A stretch of DNA of 64,000 nucleotides, from positions 1 to 64,000 of the forward strand of contig MU266400.1 of the NCBI GenBank assembly GCA_021014945.1, in the 5' to 3' direction. Every line of letters starts with the position of its first letter. Positions within the stretch are counted from its first letter, which is position 1. The position numbers were made by a program, and so were the translations under genes. Source of the DNA: Leucogyrophana mollusca. Its lineage: Eukaryota; Basidiomycota; Agaricomycetes; Boletales. The notes below the pieces were generated by a model. The model had not been told where the DNA came from and did no database searches. It saw only the letters and a list, made by a program, of their open reading frames with translations. Positions 55,749 through 64,000 of this stretch are shown here, piece by piece.

Positions 55749-57920
55749 CTACGAAAGCCAGCCCTTCATGAACCTTAGACCCGCCTGTTGCACACGCAAA
55801 ACGCTAGCATCCACAACGCCGTTTTTGGCGTCCATATCTGAGGCATGGAAGCCATCGCCCTCATAGATAGGCTGGGAGGCGACGCTGACTTTGTGCAGGC
55901 CGTCGGCCGACAGAGTTGCATCACGCCAGTGATCCCCTGGTGTTATGGATCGTCAAATAGATGTACTGTTACTAGGATAGAAATGGGGACGTACGGAGAC
56001 CATTGGCAAAGAAGACCCTATCGACCTTGATGTTCCATCCCCCGTATTTCCTGTTGGTCGCTTGAACGTCAGGGGTTCCCGACGTCTGGAATCTTTGAGG
56101 GAACATGTTCACACATTGCCTCTGTACCAGTAACATTCAGCCTTTGGAAAGTATGTGATGGACTGGGTCACGCGCCTGGAAGTAAGAGGGTTGAATGATG
56201 CGGCTGACAATAGCTGGCTGGCCTAAGGGAGGCCCGCCTTGATACCAGCCGACTTCGTTGCACCTAGAAGAAAACCGTTTGGCATTGTGGAACAGGCCTT
56301 CAGGTTTTGATGTGGGAACTTACATCATCCAAAACCAGGACCGCCACGCGTTATTGACGGAGACATCTGTATAGTAAGGCTGGGTGGCATCGTATGTGCC
56401 TAGGCATGTCCTGTATGGTTATTAAGGGTTACAGGAAGAATATGGAGATTAGGCAACGATTTACTCAGCGTCTACAGTGCCACATACTGCGGATCGAGAA
56501 AATAGGATTAGCATTCTTGTATGGGCTCAGATGGAACAAGAAGACGTAGACTCACGAGACGCATAGTAACTGGTGTTCCAGAAGTTACCCCATGATTCGA
56601 GGGCATTCTGGAGACCCCAACCTTTCTCGCTCGCACTCACGCCGTCCTTCACCTCGAGTGCGTCGCAGAACCTGTAGAAATTCTGCTGGCCACCACCAGG
56701 CTGGAGCATCTGCCAATCGTACAGGTTATTGACCACTACACACATAGCGAGTCAGAGCAGGTGGGCTGTCATCATCTACAGGTACGCACATGCGGCAGCG
56801 AAGTCCTCGATGTGGGTGATTTTGCCCAGGCCAAAGTTATTCTGCAAGTCCTGGAGAGCAGTCTTGTTGTTGGTCACGTAGAGCCAGTCGAGATGAGAGA
56901 TGACAGCTTCGACGTCAGCAGAGCAGTTCTTGGGCATGTGCTCACGAATTGGCTTGAAGAGATCGTAGAAGTTCCTGTAGGACGATGAATATTGACTTGA
57001 GTTCGAAATACCACGAAAGAGAGTGAATCGTTACGTTATTGCTTCAACCACAGCGGACGATGCCCATCCGGCACGGAAGACTCCCGGTTTGCTGGAAGTC
57101 CGGTTGAGCTGGTCGTATTCAGGCTAGTGTGCATATCACGGCGCTCACTTTACCATCGTCCAGCCCGTCAGAGCTCCTAAGAAGACAATCCTATTTGAAC
57201 CTCTTGTTGACCTCACGCGATCTCATAGCACGCACCACTATAGCTTCCCCCGATTAATACCCAGTGCGCCTGATTAGGTTTAACCTGGTCGCCGCCGGGC
57301 ATGGGCAAATCAATAGTCTGAGCAAAATACACAAGGTCATCGATGGCCTGCTGGATGGTGAGCACCTCCAAGCTTTGCGAGGTGAGATTATCGTAGGGGT
57401 TAGAGAACCCAAAGAAACGGTGCTCAATGACCACCGTGGCGCCCTTTTCCTGTTGCGCAATCATGCCATTTATACTCCTGTTTGTCAGGTATCCATCGAA
57501 GCCTGGATGAATGAGTACAACCAATAGTCGACCAAAGTTGTCGCAGTGGCTTACCGTCTGCATTGGTTTCGCCAGGAGTCAAGAGTATGATAGGCCCTCC
57601 TAGGTCCAGCGAGAGAATCAAAGTCAAGTGTCAGGAAGATCTATGAACGTACCCTTTTCATAGAATTCCCAATTCATCCAGAACCGTTGCTTGAATGTCC
57701 CGATATTTGGCTTATTATGATCAATAAGCTGGTCAAATTGATAGACCATTGTGATTGGGGGAAGAGCAGTCCCGTTAGGCGTCATCACAGCGTTCTCGGT
57801 TGCACCCAACTTTGGGATGTGAAGTTGATTACGCCCCACCGCATTTGGGATGGCGGCATCCACAAGAGATACGGACAGCAATATTGCAAGAACAGATTTA
57901 GAGAGCCAGGACAGGGCCAT
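55749..57920 (-). CDS. Secreted serine carboxypeptidase, S28 family
   Basis: Extracellular or lysosomal-type serine exopeptidase of the prolyl carboxypeptidase/dipeptidyl peptidase family. The start at 57920 gives MALSWLSKSVLAILLSVSLV plus DA, a clear signal peptide. Family blocks across the exons are MVYQFDQLIDHNKPNIGTFK, QRFWMNWEFYEKGGPIILLT, KGATVVIEHRFFGFSNPYDN and LTIQQAIDDLVYFAQTIDLP. The nucleophile is in HWVLIGGSYSGA, followed by TGWTMVNKPGVFRAGWASSA, FYDLFKPIREHMPKNCSADV and WFWMMCNEVGWYQGGPP. The charge-relay acid and histidine are in the last exons, NGLRTSP/DHWRDATLSADG and GDGFHASDM. It ends LRFMKGWLS, stop 55749-55751. The triad appears complete. Many exons; borders approximate. 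Basidiomycetes carry many such genes for extracellular protein degradation. Confidence 0.92.
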
Positions 57921-59152
57921 CGTTATGGGAAGGGTGTCGTTCTGAGTTCTGCGACGATGGTCATGTCTTCGCAGGTTGCTTTTATACCGTGCCTTGTGGT
58001 CTTGGTCGCAGCCGAGCATCGCCTAGCCATAAAACACTGATGAAAGCGTTCAGAATAAATGAGTCTGACAATTCGAGCCACTGTGGTGATTGATCTCAGC
58101 TGTGATCAGCCACGCATACCACACATACTTCGCTGGATCAGATAACGAAGAACAGCACCTGCCCTACCAGAAATGTTTCTAGTGAGGCAACTGCAACTAA
58201 GGCTCGACACCTAGGCTAGATGCGGATGCATCTTCGTCTTCGAAAGCATGATGCACTGGGCCTGGCGCACCTCTGCACCAGTTTACTCGCTCACAACGCA
58301 GACCGGACCCACGGGGCCCGACCTGCAAGGCCGTGTTATGCGTTGTGCAAGCATGATACGCATGACAGGCGAAACGCAAGTGGTGGTGTCACAAAGTCTC
58401 GGGACCATCCGGGGGTAGCTCTAGCCAGAGCTTTATGCCGCCACCTGCATGTGGGAGCATGTGGCTCCGACGGCTGGTCGTGTGTTATGTGGCTTGTCAC
58501 AGCTTCTCGACTCTGCTCGATCGAAAAAACCATATGCCAGCGGCTCGACGTGCCAATACCAATACTCCAGGCGGCCAATGTTTGCACTGATCAGAATTTG
58601 AAAAACCAGCCATGCGACGGATGGGCGTCCATCCCAGGGAGCTATGATTCAACCATTGCAACCCTGGCCCGCACGAGCTGTGAAGTCAAGAAAGGCCATT
58701 CACCATCGCTACCATACTCTCCTGCAACTTGGGTCGTGAAAGGTGTTCTGTTACTTGTAGGTGTCAAAAGAACTCTGCGACTTCAACGGAAGACTCGGAC
58801 GGTGGTGGTTGCGAACAGGATAAAAACGTGATGATGAGCAGATAATGCACGATGCAAAGTCATCGCTCGAGCTGCCAGCAGGTGGAACGGGGCAAGGTGT
58901 TGCCGTTGTGTCACGGTGGTCACTGGCTGCTGCGGCGCCCATCACGAGAGGTATGTAAGAGACCAGCTCCAGGATACATCCCGTTTTAAAACTGTGTATA
59001 GGCATGATTCTGAGTCCATCACTATCCTCGTCTCCTGGTACCCATGATGGAGGCTGAGCCAAGCCCCCAGTCAGCTACCAGCCTGATGCATGATGGACGT
59101 AACCCCTAATACAATTGCGATCACGTATACCCTCCAAGCATCCTGTCAATCT
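57921..59152. other. Intergenic region of 1.2 kb, no supported gene
   Basis: Upstream of the S28 gene (minus). A plus-strand open frame of 203 codons (58220-58831) has no recognisable motif, a composition rich in Arg, Cys and His unlike neighbouring proteins, and no sensible splice partners; I do not call it. The left end should contain the S28 promoter. Confidence 0.45.
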
Positions 59153-59498
59153 GGTGTACCTCATGCCGTGAGATACTTTGGCCTGCACCTCTCTTGCACA
59201 CAGCTCCCCCTTCTGAGAGGTGGGCTTTCCGTCACCTGCTGTTAGCTTGGCTTCACGTGCCTTCGGAAGGACAAATTGCGGGGCTCGTACCAACTCTTGC
59301 TTAACATCTCTTCCCATAAACTGTTGCCCCTTCCGCTCTACCCGCTGAAACTCTGTTTCCCAATCCGCGAGAGTGTATTGAAATATACAGCCGTTAAAGG
59401 TGTACGTTGTGCTTGACACCTGGGTTCTGATCTTGGACTGTGAGTACACACGACATAGAAGGATATATCTCCGCTTATTTTACCTCCTATCATTTACC

Positions 59499-59582
59499 AT
59501 GCATTGGCCTCTCGAGACTGCCTTTGCATCCTTGCTTTCGGAGCTTGTAATTGCGAGTGCTCAAAGTATCCTGTCAGGTTAG
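59499..59582 (+). pseudogene. Truncated copy of the P450 first exon
   Basis: Begins MHWPLETAFASLLSE, clearly related to the first residues of the intact P450 (MVWPLDTRFALLLS), then loses similarity and stops after 27 residues at TAG 59580-59582. It keeps an ATG in the same context and an upstream region like that of the real gene, so it may still be transcribed. It cannot encode a P450. Confidence 0.8.
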
Positions 59583-59867
59583 TGTGCCTCAAACCGTGAA
59601 AGACACGCCTGCCCCTTTCTTGTACGGGATTATTTCTTTTGAGAACCACGAGGTGGGCTTACCGTCACCTGCTATCGGCTCCATTCCAGGTGTCTCTGGA
59701 GGGGTGAATCGCGGAGCGCTTGTCTAACATTCATTCTCACAGATTGTCCGCTTCGCTGAACATGCCTAAAACTCCGTGGCCCGCCGACTCCAGGTGTATT
59801 AAAATACACACAAATCACAAGTCTGCATTGGAGTCGACACTCGGGGTCTGATCTTATTGTAGACGCA

Positions 59868-59873
59868 TATAAA
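59868..59873 (+). promoter_or_regulatory. TATA box of the P450 gene
   Basis: TATAAA lies 37 bp upstream of the P450 ATG at 59910, in a CGCATATAAAG context. The duplicated upstream copy has only a degenerate GGATATATCT at the matching place. Confidence 0.6.
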
Positions 59874-59909
59874 GTATCCCCTCGCTTATCTTACTTCCTA
59901 CCGCTTACC

Positions 59910-62042
59910 ATGGTTTGGCCTCTCGATACTCGATTCGCACTCCTGCTTTCCATCTCTGTTGCAGCGGCAGTCCTCGTTGACCGCTTGGCAAAGAAGAGGA
60001 GGGGAACGAGTCTTCCCCTACCCCCTGGTCCCAAACCGCTCCCTGTGGTAGGGAATGTGCTATCTCTCGACTCTAAGGAGCCCTGGAACACATACGCGGA
60101 GTGGGGGGCAGTCTATGGTTTTCATCCTGTCACTTCACTGCAAGGGATTGGTTCATTCACGCTGATATCAAGGTGATCTGATCTACGCTCGCTTCCTTAA
60201 TCAAGACGTTATCATTATCAACTCCGAGAAGATCGCGAAGGAGTTGTTGGAAAAGCGTTCGAACAACTATTCCGATCGACCATTCATCGCCACTCGGGAA
60301 CCGTGAGTGATCTGATTCATCTGTGCTTTCTCATATGTACTAAAATCCGTTTACGACGTACCTGCTCAACAGATTTGGGTGGACGTTTAATTTTGGGCTC
60401 ACGCCCTATGGAGACGAATGGCGCTTGTGTCGCAGACTCATCCATCAAACCTTTCGCGCAGATGCATCTCTCAGCTTTCGCCCTATGCAGATTAGAAAGG
60501 CGCATCAACTTCTGAACAATCTTCTTGATGATCCAATCAATTATGTTGCTCATTTCCAGACATATGGTGCCTCCATTGGCATGTCCACGGTGTACGATTA
60601 CGACGCAGCACCTCGCGATGACCCTTTAGTCGAGATCGTTAACAGGGCACTCGTCCTTGGTATCAAGGTTATGACTCCTGAGAGGGCCGTCCTTTTAAGT
60701 GCATTCCCATTCCGTGAGTTCAGCCGAAGCACTTCTCTCCAGTCAAATATCTCACCGTGTGTACAGTCGCGCGTTTGCCATCATGGTTTCCGGGAGCGAC
60801 CATCAAGCGCGACGCTGTGCTGTCGTGTAAGTATATTGCTGAGATGATCGAAAGACCTTACGAGTATGTGCAAAAGAGCATGGTATGTGTTCTCGCGTAA
60901 CAGCACTGCAAGATCCTCTGATGCAACCGAGGGATAGGCAGAAGGAACGGCAGCGCCTTCCTTGGTCTCCGAAATTCTGAAAAGAATGGAACACGAAGAG
61001 AACGATCGCGTGGATCAGCTCGAAAAAGCCTTGAAACAGACTTCATCCACCGCTTTTGCCGGTTTGTGCCTGAACTCATCCCTTGGAAGTTGTTACTGAT
61101 GCCTTACGTTCCTCAGCTGCCGCCGAAACTGTAAGTGGCATGCTGAAAATGTCGTTCTGTATGCTCAAAGAATATCTACAATGCAGACTAGTTCGGCATT
61201 GCTTTTCTTTATATTGGCCATGGTCCTCAACCCCGATCTTCAACAACGAGCTCACGCTGAGATTGATGCCGTTGTGGACGCAGGACGGCTTCCAAATTTT
61301 GACGACAGACCCTCGTTGCCTTATATTGAAGGGATCGTCCGCGAGACTATGAGGTGGCAGCCTGTCATACCGATGGGTAATGCATGCTCGTGCTGTTCAT
61401 TTCCCTTTGTTGACCTCGCTGCGTGCAGGTGCTCCTCATGCAACGACGAACAGCGACGTCTACGAAGGGTACTTCATCCCCAAAGGTGCCATGATCATAC
61501 CAAATGCATGGTACAGTCCAATGTTAGTCCACATCACCCCATGTTACTCACGTCCTGTGGTAGGGCCATGTCGCGTGACGAGTCTGTATACCCCAACGGG
61601 TCCAAGTTCAAGCCGGATAGGTGGCTCGACGAAGACGGGAAACTCACCAATGCTGAGCCACCCGTTTTCACCTTTGGTTTTGGCAGGCGCATATGTGGGT
61701 ATATCGAAGACAGTCCAGCCCTTGTTTCTGATCACCCTATTGCCCTCAGGTCCAGGTCGTTACACTGCAGACGCGTCAATTTGGGCCGGAATCGCTTCTA
61801 TCCTTGCTACTTTTGAATTCTCGAAAGCGAAAGACGCTCAGGGCAAGGATATCGATTTTGTACCCACCTTCTCGTCCGGCGTTGGCCGGTGCGTTCTTCC
61901 CGTACTTACTATGCAGCAGCAGTATGCTGGAAGCTGACGTCGTCGCTACAGCCATCCAGATCCATTTCCTTGTAGCATCGTCCCCCGATCAACTAGGCTG
62001 AGTGCGGAGAAGCTGGCTCAGCTGATTCGCACCAGTGCATAA
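59910..62042 (+). CDS. Cytochrome P450 monooxygenase
   Basis: Membrane-anchored microsomal P450 of a basidiomycete-expanded clan (similar to O-methylsterigmatocystin oxidoreductase-like P450s); substrate unknown. The N-terminal anchor is LLLSISVAAAVLVDRLAKKR, followed by the proline hinge LPLPPGPKPLPVVGN. Then DLIYARFLNQDVIIINSEKI, YSDRPFIATREP plus FGWTFNFGLTPYGDEWRLCR, and the I-helix FAAAAETTSSALLFFILAMV. After that come PYIEGIVRETMRWQPVIPMG (ExxR), the DESVYPNGSKFKPDRWLDED region and the haem loop FTFGFGRRICPG. The Cys codon is split T+GT by an intron beginning GTGGGT at about 61694. The last exon gives HPDPFPCSIVPRSTRLSAEK and ends at 62042. About ten exons. The I-helix has Ala where a Gly is usual (A-A-x-E-T). 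Otherwise intact. Confidence 0.9.
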
Positions 62043-62730
62043 TCCCGGAACCTACAGTACGTTTTGGTCCAAAAGACCCTTCCGACGGTTGTTAACGTGG
62101 GGTGTATGGGTCACGACATCAGGGTTGTTCTTCTGCTTATATATATGATCCGCACGAGACCCATCTGTTGCTGATATACAGAGGTAAGCCAACGTATCAC
62201 ATACTCATTTGTACATAGCGAAGTTGTAGGCAACTTAGGCCCGGGCTTGTCACTATCGACCAAGGCGTCGCCACAGCCCAGGAAAGCCCGGTTTATTGAC
62301 TTAAGTCGACTGTGGACCAGATCCGAAATCACCGAGCACCGCTGCAGGGAGTCTGGTATAATTAGCACTTCTGGTGACCTACATAAGAGTGTCATGTGTG
62401 GAGCTGATTTCGGCCTCGAGCTTGGCGGTCCTCTTGAGCTTTCTTATTTACACCACCTCGAGAAAACTCAAGACAATGCCTATGCTATCCAGAATATCTG
62501 TGTCACCGCGGACGATTCGTCTGAGGGTGAACTCGGACATTGTACAAGCGACGTCCAGCTTATTCGGGACGTCAGTTAACCTCCCTCGGTGCGGTGCACT
62601 GGCTGCCCGCCACGAATCGTGATTTAAGTCCACTCTGACATTCTTCCCGGCCAGGCGTAATGTCTCGACGGCTAATCGTCGCGGCTCTCTCCATGAGACG
62701 AAGATCACACCATTTCTACAAACGAGAGGC
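62043..62730. other. Intergenic region between P450 and aminotransferase genes
   Basis: About 690 bp between two plus-strand genes. Open frames on both strands (62247-62579 plus, 62448-62732 minus) show no family resemblance. It contains the promoter of the aminotransferase gene. Confidence 0.45.
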
Positions 62731-64000
62731 ATGGCGACATCCTCCCAGTCATTGGTGGCGTTTGGTCAACAGCATGTCACGAAAGGTCTTGGTCGTCTGA
62801 CCGAGGCGGTTATGTCTAAAGGCGAGGGCTCCTATGTGAGCTTTGAGGATGGGCGGCGTATGTTGGATTTCAGTTGCGGAATTGGTGTGACAAACCTCGG
62901 TAAGGGCAGCCCTCCCCTCAACACCAGAATCAGCTCATTCATTGTTGACAGGCCACTGTCACCCCAAGGTTAGCAGGGCTGCCGCTGACCAGTGTATGAA
63001 TCTCGTCCATGGACAGGTGAATGCAGATTCACTGAAACGCAAAGCCGTGTGTGAAGTTGATGGGCTTTTTTCTTCTAGTGCAGCATATCCTTCCATGGAC
63101 CATATCTTCGCCTCATCGAGAAGCTTCTGCCAATCATGCCTGACCCGTCTCTGGACTCGTTCTTCGTATGGACGTCGGGATCGGAAGCCATCGAGGCGTC
63201 CCTGAAGATGGCACGCATGATTACGGGACGACAAAACATCATCACTATGCAGGGTAACGACTCCATGGACTTGGATTAAAAAGCTTATCCTACTAAGCAC
63301 TGATGCCGTGGTATCTTCACAGGTGGCTATCATGGGCGTACATTTGGAGCAATGGCCGTAACCAAAAGCAAGACGTCATACAGTGAAGGCCAGTTCCCCC
63401 TGATGGCATGTTGAACCCACGGATTCCCAAGATGCGTCACTTACTCACGTACCTGTCTGCCAGCCCGGCGTCTTCGCGATTCCATTTCCATACTGGCACC
63501 AATTTGGGCTTCCGCCGTCGACCAGCGAATCTGAGCTTGTTCGGCAAGCACTATATCAACTCGACTTAGTCCTCAAGCAACAGACTGCGCCGCGCGACAC
63601 TGCTGCAATGCTCATCGAGCCTGTGCTTGGAGAAGGGGGTTATGTCCAGGCTCCAGCCCCGTTTTTACAAGGTTTGCGAGAGGTATGCGACAAGCACGGC
63701 ATCCTCTTGATTGTCGACGAGGTCCAGAGTGGCTTTGGGCGGACCGGGAAGTATTTCAACATTGAATACAGCAACGTACGCCCGGACATCATGACGATGG
63801 CGAAGGTACGGCTCGGCAGTTATCGACTGACTTTGTGCTCAACGTAATTATAGGGCCTGGCCAATGGTTTCCCCCTGAGTGTCGTTGTTAGCCGTAAGGA
63901 GCTCACAGATAAGCTCAAACCAGGTTCCTTGGTGAGTACTCAGATATATTTTTGCGTAAATGTGGCTGAGCAATTTCTAGGGAGGCACGTATGCAGGCAA
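62731..64000 (+). CDS. Class III aminotransferase, GABA-transaminase-like (partial, cut by window end)
   Basis: PLP-dependent aminotransferase of the 4-aminobutyrate/omega-amino acid type. The start at 62731 gives MATSSQSLVAFGQQHVTKGL, with YVSFEDGRRMLDFSCGIGVT in the first exon. Spliced exons continue GHCHPKVSRAAADQCMNLVH, SISFHGPYLRLIEKLLPIMP, SFFVWTSGSEAIEASLKMAR (the GS-E PLP-phosphate site) and GYHGRTFGAMAVTKSKTSYS. Next are AAMLIEPVLGEGGYVQAPAP and LLIVDEVQSGFGRTGKYFNI (the Asp that pairs with the PLP nitrogen). MTMAKGLANGFPLSVVVSRK carries the Schiff-base lysine. Reading ends inside the GGTYAG block at 64000; about the last quarter of the protein is outside the window. No mitochondrial presequence is obvious. 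Confidence 0.92.

Larger units (their letters stand above)
59153..59985 (+). repeat. Imperfect tandem duplication of the P450 promoter and first exon
   Basis: Two consecutive, similar units of about 400-430 bp, roughly 59153-59580 and 59583-59985. Matching landmarks run in the same order: a GTGTACCTCA/GTGTGCCTCA start, GGTGGGCTT-CCGTCACCTGCT, a GTGTATTgAAATAcAC-like motif, GTCTGATCTT, CGCTTATTTTAC/CGCTTATCTTAC, a TTACCATG start, and then TGGCCTCTCGA in the coding part. The copies have diverged with small insertions and deletions. Confidence 0.85.

Noticed and set aside
58220..58831. A 203-codon plus-strand open frame
   Set aside because: No motif, odd Arg/Cys/His-rich composition, no splice partners and no promoter signals. 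A frame of this length is expected by chance in 64 kb.
1..64000. tRNA genes, CRISPR arrays, LTRs and transposase or reverse transcriptase genes
   Set aside because: I looked for T-loop GGTTCGAAT-type boxes, regular spaced repeats and characteristic catalytic motifs on both strands and saw none. A dedicated tRNA and repeat search would be needed to be certain.

Overview
The window looks like nuclear DNA of a basidiomycete fungus, most likely an Agaricomycete. Nearly all genes are broken by short introns of about 50-65 bp with GT-AG ends and CTAAC/CTGAC-like branch points. Both strands are densely used and the gene families are fungal: Mga2/Spt23, Mmc1, BLI-3, the fungal VanZ-like protein, S28 peptidases, expanded caspase-like proteins and a large AlkB-like dioxygenase. 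There are no operons, bacterial ribosome binding sites, CRISPR arrays or recognisable transposon genes. Exon boundaries come from reading splice sites and matching remembered family patterns; no alignment was run.

Layout, left to right. 0.4-4.3 kb: a lactonohydrolase-like beta-propeller protein and a mitochondrial-carrier-like protein. 5.7-14.5 kb: a Gyp1-type RabGAP, an FG nucleoporin with a RanBP1 domain (minus), and, from a shared 246-bp spacer, the ER-anchored transcription factor Mga2/Spt23 (plus). 14.8-19.4 kb: an RraA-like aldolase (minus), a VanZ-like membrane protein (plus) and the mitochondrial protein Mmc1 (minus). 19.5-24.8 kb: DNA polymerase kappa and an intronless caspase-like protein (both minus). 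25.7-31.8 kb: Atg6/Beclin, glutamate-cysteine ligase and the mitochondrial ATP synthase delta subunit (all plus), with an unresolved coding-like stretch after Atg6. 32.1-36.9 kb: an AlkB-family dioxygenase. 37.2-38.2 kb: a U6 snRNA gene with an unusual 3' tail, plus a second tail-only copy. 38.6-45.1 kb: a GH27 alpha-galactosidase, a two-membrane-segment protein of unknown function and a delta-12 fatty acid desaturase. 45.9-49.7 kb: BLI-3 and a Gyp5/EVI5-type RabGAP. 50.2-55.3 kb: two allantoinase paralogues on either side of a LOG-type phosphoribohydrolase. 55.7-64 kb: a secreted S28 peptidase, a cytochrome P450 preceded by a decayed duplicate of its own promoter and first exon, and a class III (GABA-type) aminotransferase cut by the window end.

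Most of this is ordinary housekeeping: membrane traffic, nuclear transport, glutathione synthesis, autophagy, respiration and translesion synthesis. Mga2 and the delta-12 desaturase both belong to membrane-lipid unsaturation, although they lie 30 kb apart. The allantoinase-LOG-allantoinase block is the only segment that looks like a functional cluster (purine/ureide and nucleotide metabolism). The most unusual signals are the U6 tail repeat, a 12-nt microexon encoding the core of the alpha-galactosidase active site, a GC-AG intron, the caspase/C-terminal-domain fusion and the P450 leader duplication. I found no convincing wholly new multi-gene system.
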